In this document: piece by piece, positions 46,949-54,262 of the stretch
Position numbering within the stretch: position 1 is the stretch's first letter
How the letters are laid out: each line of letters starts with the position of its first letter
Notes under the pieces: generated by a model
The model's database searches: none
What the model was told of the DNA's origin: nothing
What the model saw: only the letters and a program-made list of their open reading frames with translations
Translations under genes and position numbers: made by a program
Assembly: GCA_018269055.1 (NCBI GenBank)
Contig: JAFDVI010000039.1
Span: 131,227-195,226 of the forward strand
DNA length: 64,000 bases
Source: Acidobacteriota bacterium
GTDB taxonomy: Bacteria > Acidobacteriota > Blastocatellia > RBC074
Reading direction: 5' to 3'

Positions 46949-48562
46949 ATGGAACTGGAATCCTTACAAGCTTTGTCGTTGGCAATTGCCCAGGAGCGCT
47001 CCGTTGACGTCGTCATGCAACAGATTGTCGAAGGATTGGTTGCGCAACCTGGCGTTGCCTTGGCGCGCTTATGGCTGAAAGGAAAAGGGGACATTTGCGC
47101 AAAATGCCCTATGCGGTCGGAATGTCCTGATCAAACGGAATGTTTGCACCTGATGGCCAGCGCGGGAAAACCGTCAAATCCGGGCGCTGAGGATTGGTCG
47201 CGGCTGGATGGAGATTTTCGCCGCTTTCCGCTTGGCATTCGAAAAATCGGGCAAATCGGCGCAACGGGAATTCCGATCCTACTGGCTGACACACAGCAGG
47301 AATCCAACTGGATTGCGCGTCCGAACTGGGCGCGGAGCGAAGGCATTCAATCGTTCGCCGGCCAGCCCTTGAACTTTCGCGGAGAGATTCTGGGCGTGTT
47401 GGCCGTCTTCAGCCGGCAACAATTACAACCGCAGGAATTCACCTGGCTGCGCATGTTTGCGGATCACGCAGCGGTTGCCCTGGCCAACAGCCGCGCGTTT
47501 ACGGAGATCGAACAATTGCGCGAACAACTCCGGCTGGAAAATGATTATCTGCGCGAAGAAGCGAAACAGGAACGTTCGTTCGGCGACATCGTCGGTCAAA
47601 GCGCGGCGCTGGAAAAAGTGCTGGATCAAATCACGCTGGTTGCGCCCAGCGAAGCAAACGTTTTGATCCTGGGAGAATCCGGCACCGGCAAGGAATTGAT
47701 CGCGCGCGCCATTCACGAACGCAGCCAACGCGCGGCTGGCCCCTTGGTCAAGGTCAATTGCGCTTCGATTCCGCGCGATTTGTTTGAAAGCGAGTTTTTC
47801 GGCCACGTGCGCGGCGCGTTTACCGGCGCAATGCGCGACCGCGTCGGACGATTTCAACTCGCCGACGGCGGCACACTGTTTTTGGACGAGGTTGGAGAAA
47901 TCCCGTTGGATTTGCAAAGCAAGCTGCTGCGCGTGTTGCAGGAAGGAACGTTTGAACGCGTTGGCGAAGAGCGGTCGCGACGCGCCAATGTACGAATTGT
48001 GGCCGCCACCAATCGCGATTTGCGGCGCGCCATCGAAGCCGGTGAGTTTCGTCAGGACCTGTTTTTCCGCCTGAGCGTTTTTCCGATTGAACTGCCGCCG
48101 TTGCGCGAACGCCGCGAAGACATTCCGTTGTTGGTGAGGCATTTCATTCAAATGGCTGGCCGGCAGGCGCGTTGCGGCAACCTGCGAATCAGCGACGACC
48201 AGATGCGGCGGTTACAAATGTACGACTGGCCGGGCAATGTGCGGGAACTGCAAAACGTCATCGAACGGGCCATGATTCTTTCCAATTGCGGCGCGCAACC
48301 GCTGAACCTGAATCTGGTTCTTCCCGCCGAAGATGGAAACGCAGTGACGATTGCTTCAAACCAAAACGAATCTGGCCGAGACGCCGCATTTGTTTCTCAA
48401 GCGGAATGGGAAGCCAAAGAACGCGCCAATTTGATGGCTGCGCTGGAAGCCGCCAACTGGAAGATTTACGGTGCGGGCGGAGCCGCCGAATTGTTGGGCG
48501 TCAAACCAACGACATTGGCTTCACGATTAAAATCACTCGGCATCAAGAAAATGCGCGGATAG
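46949..48562 (+). CDS. Sigma54-dependent transcriptional activator with GAF domain
   Basis: A 537-residue enhancer-binding protein. The N-terminal GAF sensor (about 14-190) carries a cysteine cluster C50-x2-C53-x5-C59-x5-C65 (CAKCPMRSECPDQTEC). The AAA+ domain (about 205-440) has Walker A GESGTGKE near 240 and the sigma54-contacting GAFTGA near 290. The Fis-type helix-turn-helix is at the C-terminus (AAELLGVKPTTLASRLKSLG). The ATG at 46949 is used because the upstream extension would cover the palindromic operator. The cysteine cluster suggests a redox, metal or Fe-S signal. It is divergent from the AhpD-like operon. Confidence 0.92.
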   Translation: MELESLQALSLAIAQERSVDVVMQQIVEGLVAQPGVALARLWLKGKGDICAKCPMRSECPDQTECLHLMASAGKPSNPGAEDWSRLDGDFRRFPLGIRKIGQIGATGIPILLADTQQESNWIARPNWARSEGIQSFAGQPLNFRGEILGVLAVFSRQQLQPQEFTWLRMFADHAAVALANSRAFTEIEQLREQLRLENDYLREEAKQERSFGDIVGQSAALEKVLDQITLVAPSEANVLILGESGTGKELIARAIHERSQRAAGPLVKVNCASIPRDLFESEFFGHVRGAFTGAMRDRVGRFQLADGGTLFLDEVGEIPLDLQSKLLRVLQEGTFERVGEERSRRANVRIVAATNRDLRRAIEAGEFRQDLFFRLSVFPIELPPLRERREDIPLLVRHFIQMAGRQARCGNLRISDDQMRRLQMYDWPGNVRELQNVIERAMILSNCGAQPLNLNLVLPAEDGNAVTIASNQNESGRDAAFVSQAEWEAKERANLMAALEAANWKIYGAGGAAELLGVKPTTLASRLKSLGIKKMRG

Positions 48563-49255
48563 TCGTTAAGGGCAGTTTTTGCCGCGCCACAGGCGTTTTT
48601 GATGACTTCACATAAAGTTGCGAGTATGCAGCGCGGAAAGTTCTTCGGCTTCGGTTTCAGTGAAGCCCAACTTTTGCAGGCGTGCTCGGCGACCTGCGTA
48701 CATATCCAATCGGCCAACAAACGTGGTTTGAGTTGAGATCAGCGGAGCTTTGGCGAAAAACGCTCCGCGAATGTTTAGGAAGGTACCGTGATCAAACGCA
48801 TCGCAACCCTTGCGATGACTGTTTCTTTGCAATTCAAGTGTAATAACGCATACCGATGTTTCTCCAAACCATGTGCTCCAATACTACTGGACGATAGGTG
48901 TCTTGCAAACCTGTCATCGCCGGAAAACATGGAATTTGATTTCGCACTCTGCCTGTATAGAATCTGTGCGCCTAATGACGGCACGTACAATTTTCCAGAC
49001 AAACGGAGTTTTCAATATGCAGAGGCATTGAATTTGCCAAAACTGCTCGCCGCAGGGTCTGCGGTGCGACCATCACATTCCGAAGCTTCCTGCCTGATCT
49101 TCTGTAATCCGGAGCGCGGGCAATGGCTCCGGGTGTGCAATCACTGTTAATCGCAAAGATTGAACCGAACTGGAATGCACCAGTGAGGGGACTACCGAAG
49201 TTGCGCTGGCCATGGCCATCGCAATCCATCAACCGAAACTTTCAAAGGAGATACA
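48563..49255. other. 693-bp gap between the sigma54 activator and the peroxiredoxin
   Basis: No well-supported gene. It contains a possible short minus-strand gene (48608-48832), a 7-bp perfect hairpin GCGGAGC/GCTCCGC (48742-48768) and an 8-bp hairpin CATCGCAA-CCC-TTGCGATG (48799-48817). The rest, 48820-49240, has no recognisable feature beyond presumably the peroxiredoxin promoter. Confidence 0.5.
48608..48832 (-). CDS. Possible small protein or gene remnant
   Basis: A 74-codon frame. The C-terminal half (FVGRLDMYAGRRARLQKLGF then TETEAEELSALHTRNFM) has protein-like composition with amphipathic helical character, whereas the N-terminal 25 residues do not. No ribosome-binding site is clear. 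It may be a genuine short protein starting further in, or the tail of a decayed gene. No family recognised. Confidence 0.25.
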   Translation of the reverse strand: MQRNSHRKGCDAFDHGTFLNIRGAFFAKAPLISTQTTFVGRLDMYAGRRARLQKLGFTETEAEELSALHTRNFM

Positions 49256-49792
49256 ATGAAGTTTATTTGCATATTAGCCCTTGCCTTATTTGTCTGTGCA
49301 TCCGCGCTGATTGCCATAGCAGATGGCACGGCTCCCGAAGTCGGAAAACCGGCTCCGGATTTCAAACTCAAAAGCAACGAGGGCAAAGAAGTCAGCCTGA
49401 AGAATTATCGCGGTAAATGGGTGGTTTTGTATTTTTACCCGAAGGATTTCACATCGGGTTGCACCCTGGAAGCGCATAATTTCCAGCGCGACCTGGCGCA
49501 ATATGAAAAAGCCAGCGCGGTGATTTTGGGCGTCAGTGTGGACACGGCGGATTCGCATCAGAGTTTCTGCACCAAGGAAGGGCTGAGCTTCAAACTGCTG
49601 GCCGATACCGAAGTCAAAGTGTCCAACGCGTATGGTTCGGTGATGGAATACAACGGCAACAAACTTTCGGCGCGCAATACCTTCATCATTGATCCGAAAG
49701 GCAATGTCGCGAAGGTCTTTATGGGCGTCAAACCACCGAAACACAGCGAAGAAGTGCTGGCTGCGCTGGCTGAATTGCAGCAGAAGAAATAA
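49256..49792 (+). CDS. Exported peroxiredoxin (AhpC/TSA, BCP-like)
   Basis: A 178-residue thiol peroxidase with a signal peptide (about 1-22), so it acts in the periplasm. The mature domain has PDFKLKSNEGKEVSLKNYRG, then the peroxidatic Cys69 in KDFTSGCTLE (Ser replaces the more usual Pro before Gly). A candidate resolving cysteine is Cys105 (SFCTKEG); the Cys at +5 found in classical BCP is absent. AAAGGAG lies six bases before the ATG. A bidirectional terminator follows. It could complement the AhpD-like and TlpA-like genes in oxidant defence. Confidence 0.9.
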   Translation: MKFICILALALFVCASALIAIADGTAPEVGKPAPDFKLKSNEGKEVSLKNYRGKWVVLYFYPKDFTSGCTLEAHNFQRDLAQYEKASAVILGVSVDTADSHQSFCTKEGLSFKLLADTEVKVSNAYGSVMEYNGNKLSARNTFIIDPKGNVAKVFMGVKPPKHSEEVLAALAELQQKK

Positions 49793-49813
49793 GGTTGGGA
49801 AAAAGCGCATGCA

Positions 49814-49862
49814 AAATGGCCGAGTGTCGAAACGGATTGCTTTCGATGCTCGGCCATTTCTT
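49814..49862. terminator. Bidirectional terminator between peroxiredoxin and pyrC
   Basis: A 19-bp stem AAATGGCCGAGTGTCGAAA (49814-49832) with TTTCGATGCTCGGCCATTT (49841-49859) has two G-T type mismatches and flanking A/T runs, between convergent genes. Confidence 0.85.
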
Positions 49863-49870
49863 CTGTTGGC

Positions 49871-51151
49871 TCACCGCCAAACGATTTTCCCGCTGACGAT
49901 GGTCGCCATCGGAGCGCCTTTCAGATTCCAGCCATCAAACGGCGTGTTGCGGCTTTTGGATTGCGATTTCGCCGCGTCTACCTTGATCTGTTTTTCTGGG
50001 TCGAAAATCGTCACATCGGCTACAGAACCGATTTTCAACGTGCCTCGATCCAGGTTGAACAGCTTTGCCGGATTCGTCGCCAGCAGTTCCACCATTCGCG
50101 TCAGGGAAATCACGCCGCGATGCACCAACCGATCCAGCGTCAAACTCACAGCCGTTTCCAATCCTGTAATACCGTTTGCGGCTTTGTCGAATTCGTACAT
50201 CTTTTCGTTTGCGTGATGCGGCGCATGATCGGTGGCAATGGCGTCAATCGTTCCATCGCGCAATCCTTCCAGAATGGCTTCCACGTCGGTTTGCGACCGC
50301 AGTGGCGGCGCCATTTTGAAATTGGTGTTGTAAGCGCTTTCGTAAACGTCTTTGTCGGAAAGCGTGAAATGGTGCGGCGTGACTTCGCAGGTGACGTTTA
50401 AGCCGCGCGCTTTGGCTTGACGCACCAAATCCACTGACCGGGCCGTGGAAATGTGCGCGATGTGAATGTGCGCTCCGGTCATTTCGCCGAGCAGAATGTC
50501 GCGCGCCACGTGCAAATCTTCGGCAGCGCCGGGCAATCCTTTGAGTCCCATCAGGGCGGAATACTCGCCTTCGTGCATGGCCCACCCCGCGGCGCCGCAG
50601 CAGTCTTCGCAATGATCCACCACGGGCAGGTTGAAATCGGCGGCGTATTCCATCGCCCGGCGCATGATTCCAGAATCCAGGACGGGTTTACCGTCATCGC
50701 TGATGGCGACGATGCCAGCGGATTTCATTTCGCCGATTTCGGCCAGTTGTTCGCCTTTGGAACCTTGGGTGATCGCGCCGATGGGGAAGACGTTGGCCAG
50801 CGCGGCTCTGCGCGCCTGTTCGAGGATGAAACTGGTCACCGAAGAATTGTCATTGACCGGTTTCGTATTCGGCATGCAACAAACAGATGTGAAGCCTCCG
50901 GCCACAGCCGCGCGCGCACCCGATTCGATGGTTTCCTTGTATTCAAACCCCGGTTCGCGCAAATGCACGTGCAGATCAATGAACCCCGGCGCGACAATCA
51001 AGCCAGAAGCGTCCAATACTTCGGCGTTGTCAGTGGAGATGCTTTCGGCAATTTCGGCGATGCGGCCATCGCGGATAAACAAATCGCCTTTGGATTCAAG
51101 CGATTGGGATGGATCAATGATGGTTCCATTCTGAATAAGAAGCGTATTCAT
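49871..51151 (-). CDS. pyrC: Dihydroorotase
   Basis: A 426-residue zinc amidohydrolase that cyclises carbamoyl-aspartate to dihydroorotate, the third step of UMP synthesis. The metal-binding HxH is His61/His63 in GFIDLHVHLREPG, the family lysine region and the later histidines (VVDHCEDC, HIHIAHIST) are in order, and the catalytic Asp is in IATDHAPHH. The length matches the class I, multifunctional-related type. It is the last gene of the minus-strand pyr arm, separated from pyrB by the GxxExxY gene and its repeats. Confidence 0.96.
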   Translation of the reverse strand: MNTLLIQNGTIIDPSQSLESKGDLFIRDGRIAEIAESISTDNAEVLDASGLIVAPGFIDLHVHLREPGFEYKETIESGARAAVAGGFTSVCCMPNTKPVNDNSSVTSFILEQARRAALANVFPIGAITQGSKGEQLAEIGEMKSAGIVAISDDGKPVLDSGIMRRAMEYAADFNLPVVDHCEDCCGAAGWAMHEGEYSALMGLKGLPGAAEDLHVARDILLGEMTGAHIHIAHISTARSVDLVRQAKARGLNVTCEVTPHHFTLSDKDVYESAYNTNFKMAPPLRSQTDVEAILEGLRDGTIDAIATDHAPHHANEKMYEFDKAANGITGLETAVSLTLDRLVHRGVISLTRMVELLATNPAKLFNLDRGTLKIGSVADVTIFDPEKQIKVDAAKSQSKSRNTPFDGWNLKGAPMATIVSGKIVWR

Positions 51152-51168
51152 AGTTTTGAAAAAAGATA

Positions 51169-51194
51169 ACGGAACAAACGGAAATAACGGAATA
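51169..51194. repeat. Left arm of the inverted repeat enclosing the GxxExxY gene
   Basis: A 26-bp arm built of 9-bp units ACGGAACAA, ACGGAAATA, ACGGAATAT. It is identical in reverse complement to 51626-51651. It lies 18 bp after the pyrC start codon. Confidence 0.9.
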
Positions 51195-51213
51195 TGCGGA
51201 AACTTTTTGGGGC

Positions 51214-51609
51214 TTAACGAAAGTTTGCGATGTTGGGGATGCGCACTTGTTGGAGCAACGGGGAATGGCCAAAATTGAAAAGTAATCCAAGTTGATAATC
51301 AGTGGCCTTCAAGTAATTCATAACCTGAGCATGGTTTTCCGGGCTTAATCTCGAAATAGCTTTGATCTCGACAATTATTTTGTCGTAGCAAACGAAGTCA
51401 GGTTGGTATTTTTGTTTGAGTATTTGACCTTGATAAGTCAGTGTCAAAGGTTTTTGTGAAAAGAAAGGAATTCCTCGTTTGCTGAATTCAATTTGAAGGC
51501 ACTCTTGATAGACTAGCTCAAGAAAGCCATTCCCCATGGTTTTATAGACCTCCATGCAAGCGCCCTTTATTGCATAGCTTTCTTCCTCGTAAATAAGCTT
51601 TTCACCCAT
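51214..51609 (-). CDS. GxxExxY protein (PD-(D/E)xK-like fold)
   Basis: A 131-residue protein of the GxxExxY family, named for Gly28-x-x-Glu31-x-x-Tyr34 (GNGFLELVYQE). It also shows the PD-(D/E)xK nuclease signature: Asp71 in YQPDFV and Glu81-x-Lys83 in VEIKAI, so nuclease or nucleic-acid binding activity is possible but unproven. Its codon use is more AT-rich than the pyr genes on either side. It is the only non-pyr gene between pyrB and pyrC and is enclosed by a perfect 26-bp inverted repeat, which suggests arrival as a cassette. Confidence 0.9.
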   Translation of the reverse strand: MGEKLIYEEESYAIKGACMEVYKTMGNGFLELVYQECLQIEFSKRGIPFFSQKPLTLTYQGQILKQKYQPDFVCYDKIIVEIKAISRLSPENHAQVMNYLKATDYQLGLLFNFGHSPLLQQVRIPNIANFR

Positions 51610-51625
51610 ATCCGCACCGTCCGTC

Positions 51626-51651
51626 TATTCCGTTATTTCCGTTTGTTCCGT
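51626..51651. repeat. Right arm of the inverted repeat enclosing the GxxExxY gene
   Basis: Perfect reverse complement of 51169-51194; similarity continues weakly for about four bases beyond a 2-bp mismatch. It lies just after the pyrB stop codon in the direction of transcription. Confidence 0.9.
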
Positions 51652-51655
51652 ATTT

Positions 51656-52594
51656 TTATTCCCCCCCTGCCAGCAAATACAAAATGGCCATCCGAACCGC
51701 AACGCCGTTTTCTACCTGATCCAGAATCAGCGAAGCGTTTCCGTCGGCAACATCCGAATCAATTTCGACGCCGCGATTGATCGGGCCGGGATGGAGCACG
51801 ATGGCATCGGATTTGGCCAGCGCCAAGCGTCGCCGGTTCAAGCCAAAATGAATCGAATATTCGCGCAAGCTGGGGAAAAAGCCGCCGGACTGACGTTCCA
51901 ACTGAATTCGCAGCATCATCACTACATCGGCGTCGGTGATGGCTTCTTCGACGGAACCGGCGAAGTGGATGGAGCCTTCGCCCGGGGGAATCCGCTTTTC
52001 CAATCCGAAAGGCAACAAGGTTCGCGGCCCGGCCAGCACGATGTGCGCGCCGAGTTTGGTCAACAAGTGCGCGTTCGACCGGGCGACGCGGCTGTGCAGC
52101 ACGTCGCCGATGATGGCGACCTTTAATCCGGCAATTCGCTTTTTGCTGTGGCGAATGGTCAGCGCGTCCAGCAAGGCTTGCGTGGGATGTTCGTGTGCGC
52201 CGTCGCCCGCATTGATGACGGCGGCTTTGACGAGTTTGGCGATCTGATGCGGCGCGCCCGAAGACGAATGGCGGATGACAATCGCGTCCGGCGCCATCGC
52301 CTGCAAATTCATTGCCGTGTCCACCAGCGTTTCGCCTTTGACGACGCTGGAAGTCGAAGCCGAAATGTTGATGGTATCCGCCGACAATCGTTTGCCTGCG
52401 ATTTCAAAACTGGTTCGCGTTCGCGTCGAAGCTTCAAAGAAAAGATTGATGACGGTTTTGCCGCGCAGCGTGGGGACTTTTTTGATCTGGCGTGAATTGA
52501 CGTCGCGGAATGTATCAGCGGTATCGAGGATCAGGTTGATCTCTTCGACGGAAAGGTCTGCGATTCCAAGAAGGTCTTTGCGATTCAGCGGCAT
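51656..52594 (-). CDS. pyrB: Aspartate carbamoyltransferase, catalytic subunit
   Basis: A 312-residue enzyme that joins carbamoyl phosphate and aspartate, the committed step of pyrimidine synthesis. The carbamoyl-phosphate motif STRTR is at 56-60 (FEASTRTRTSFE) and the HPTQALLDALTI motif follows near 135. No regulatory subunit gene (pyrI) is adjacent, consistent with the PyrR-linked type of operon. It lies downstream of pyrR with a 28-bp inverted repeat between them. Confidence 0.96.
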   Translation of the reverse strand: MPLNRKDLLGIADLSVEEINLILDTADTFRDVNSRQIKKVPTLRGKTVINLFFEASTRTRTSFEIAGKRLSADTINISASTSSVVKGETLVDTAMNLQAMAPDAIVIRHSSSGAPHQIAKLVKAAVINAGDGAHEHPTQALLDALTIRHSKKRIAGLKVAIIGDVLHSRVARSNAHLLTKLGAHIVLAGPRTLLPFGLEKRIPPGEGSIHFAGSVEEAITDADVVMMLRIQLERQSGGFFPSLREYSIHFGLNRRRLALAKSDAIVLHPGPINRGVEIDSDVADGNASLILDQVENGVAVRMAILYLLAGGE

Positions 52595-52608
52595 TTGGGT
52601 TTATGCAA

Positions 52609-52674
52609 GGATGACGGCGGAATGATGAAGGATGAACGACGAATTTTTCATCATTCATCCTTCTGAATTCATCC
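52609..52674. repeat. Inverted repeat between pyrR and pyrB
   Basis: Arms of 28 bp (52609-52636 and 52647-52674) built of GGATGA/GATGAA words, complementary at about three quarters of positions, with a 10-base loop. In the transcript it would form a hairpin just after the pyrR stop. Confidence 0.75.
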
Positions 52675-53217
52675 TTTTTGTTCGACCAGCAGCACCTGCT
52701 CGGTTTCGTCAAATTCCGGCAGCATCACTTTGATGATTTCGGCTTCGGTGGTGGTGACGGTTTTGCCGACGTAATCCGCCTGGATCGGCAATTCGCGCCA
52801 ACCGCGATCAATCAGCACGGCCAGTTGCACGCGGCGCGGACGGCCAAAATCAATCAACTCATCCATCGCCGCGCGGATCGTTCGCCCGGTGTACAGCACA
52901 TCGTCCACCAAAATAATGGTTTTGCCGGTGATGTTGGCGGGCAATTCCGTTTTGTTGATGACCGGGCGTTCGGCGACGGTGGTCAAATCGTCACGGTACA
53001 AGGTAATGTCCAGCGCGCCTTTGGCAACGTCCACCCCGTCCATATCCTTGATTCGGGCGGCGATTTTTTCCGCCAGCGGCACGCCTCGGCGATGAATGCC
53101 GACCAACAGCACGCCGGACAGGTCGGGGTTGTTTTCGACAATTTGCGAAGCGATGCGCGCCATCACGCGGTTCATATCTCCGGCAGTCATGACGACGGCT
53201 TTTTCGGTGAATTCCAT
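52669..53217 (-). CDS. pyrR: Bifunctional pyr operon regulator / uracil phosphoribosyltransferase
   Basis: A 182-residue PRTase-fold protein. In Bacilli PyrR binds UMP and a pyr mRNA leader to attenuate transcription, and many members retain uracil phosphoribosyltransferase activity. The PRPP loop IILVDDVLYTGRTIR (about 95-110) is intact, as are the N-terminal LVGIHRRGVPLA and the dimer loop. It is 7 bp downstream of the zinc-finger gene with GAGG before the ATG. I did not find a convincing PyrR-binding loop in the leader, so its regulatory mode here is uncertain. Confidence 0.95.
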   Translation of the reverse strand: MEFTEKAVVMTAGDMNRVMARIASQIVENNPDLSGVLLVGIHRRGVPLAEKIAARIKDMDGVDVAKGALDITLYRDDLTTVAERPVINKTELPANITGKTIILVDDVLYTGRTIRAAMDELIDFGRPRRVQLAVLIDRGWRELPIQADYVGKTVTTTEAEIIKVMLPEFDETEQVLLVEQKG

Positions 53218-53224
53218 GTTTGCC

Positions 53225-53455
53225 TCAGTGGTATTGGTGTTTTGAAGTTCTCGGCGGTGTTATTTTCCCAGTCACAATCGGCAGGTAATCATCCAACAAC
53301 TGGCCTTTCGCTTCTACGTCGTTGCGGATGATGTCTATGCAAATATCCACGCAGTCATTGCAGATGAACACCGTCGGACCGGCAATCAATTTTTTGACAT
53401 CTTTTGATCCCTTGCCGCAGAAACTGCAGCACAGTGATCTGTCGCGCCACGCCAT
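53225..53455 (-). CDS. Stand-alone ClpX-type C4 zinc-finger protein
   Basis: A 76-residue protein whose first 45 residues match the N-terminal zinc-binding domain of ClpX: Cys10-x2-Cys13 (CSFCGKG) and Cys32-x2-Cys35 (ICNDC), with the KLIAGPTVFICNDCVDIC core. No AAA+ domain follows; the tail is short and polar. In ClpX this domain dimerises and binds adaptors and substrates, so a free copy could act as an adaptor or decoy. The ribosome-binding site GGAGG is strong. It is the first gene of the pyrR-pyrB-pyrC run. Confidence 0.88.
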   Translation of the reverse strand: MAWRDRSLCCSFCGKGSKDVKKLIAGPTVFICNDCVDICIDIIRNDVEAKGQLLDDYLPIVTGKITPPRTSKHQYH

Positions 53456-53527
53456 AATTCACCTCCGTTTATTGTAAGTTGATCGAACTGGGTTGGGGAC
53501 ATCAGGCCGCGCGGACTATAGCATCGC

Positions 53528-53953
53528 TCACAATTTTTTGACCAGTTCCGCCTGAAATGCGCGAATGCGCCGCGCATTGGTGCCCAAATCTCCTTTGCCG
53601 ATGCGGGATTTCGACCGCACGTTGACCACCGTTGCCGAACCTTCACCCGTGATGGTGATGGTCACATCGTCCTTGAATTTGAACAGCCGCGTCGTCGCAA
53701 TGGCTTCGATAATGCCTTGTTCGGGTTTGGTTTCGCGGATTTCCCACCCTTGGGCGCGTGATACCTCCAAAGCGGCGGCAAAAACTTTATCAACCGGCTG
53801 GTTGAATCGCTGCGGTTGCAAATCGGTGTATTCCGGCGTCGCCCCGGTTTTGACATCGTTGATGCGCGGCCAAATCAATCCCAACAGAAAGGGCGAACTG
53901 GCCAGCAGGATGATCCCGACGATGATGGCGGGGAAAATTTTATTCAGCGTCAT
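53528..53953 (-). CDS. DUF1499 membrane-anchored protein
   Basis: A 141-residue protein with one N-terminal membrane helix (about 5-25) and a DUF1499 domain (about 35-140). The family pattern is clear: YTDLQPQRFNQP, GWEIRETKPEQGIIEAIATT, FKDDVTITI, and the C-terminal VRSKSRIGKGDLGTNARRIR. The function of the family is unknown. It precedes the zinc-finger gene by 72 bp on the same strand and may head the minus pyr arm. The start 53953 is chosen at the MTLNKIFP opening of the helix; the frame is open further upstream. Confidence 0.88.
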   Translation of the reverse strand: MTLNKIFPAIIVGIILLASSPFLLGLIWPRINDVKTGATPEYTDLQPQRFNQPVDKVFAAALEVSRAQGWEIRETKPEQGIIEAIATTRLFKFKDDVTITITGEGSATVVNVRSKSRIGKGDLGTNARRIRAFQAELVKKL

Positions 53954-54262
53954 AAGTCGTTTGATGTTGTTCGGAAGTGTTGATGGAACGAACGCCAATC
54001 TACACGAAGCCGCACATCGCTGCCAAGCTGAGGCCAACTTTGCCGCTCAAAAATGCTTCTGTTAGACTGCCGTTCGGTTCTGTTGTCGAAGCCAATTTGG
54101 AGCGCCACGCCCTCGGCGTAGCTTTGGAAGTCCTTCTAAATGAAAACCCTTCGCGTTTCTGTCGAAGTTTTGCTTGCGGGAGCGACTACCAAAGCGGCGC
54201 CAGAGCCGCTGCACTCCAAAAAGCCCAGACTTCAGTAATTTCACACACTTGGAGTTTTCTTT
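53954..54262. other. 309-bp divergent gap between the two pyr arms
   Basis: No gene. It contains the 32-bp inverted-repeat pair at 54096-54220 and presumably the promoters for DUF1499 (minus) and pyrK (plus). Confidence 0.5.
54096..54220. repeat. Inverted-repeat pair TTTGGAG...GCTTTGG
   Basis: The left arm (54096-54127) starts TTTGGAGCGCCACG and ends GCTTTGG; the right arm (54189-54220) is its complement with matching ends. Both arms are exactly 32 bp and agree at about three quarters of positions. They resemble a repeat type common in Acidobacteriota and Planctomycetota intergenic DNA. Confidence 0.75.

Noticed and set aside
48788..49150. 120-codon plus-strand frame before the peroxiredoxin
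   Set aside because: Cys-rich, irregular composition, no motif, no ribosome-binding site; probably chance.
51214..51609. GxxExxY gene as a pyrimidine-pathway enzyme
   Set aside because: The motifs match the GxxExxY family and no pyrimidine function; operon position is best explained by insertion.
53456..53527. PyrR-binding attenuator before the zinc-finger/pyrR unit
   Set aside because: AGTCCGCGCGGCCT on the minus strand partly fits the known PyrR loop consensus but misses four of the defined positions, and no terminator/antiterminator pair is visible.
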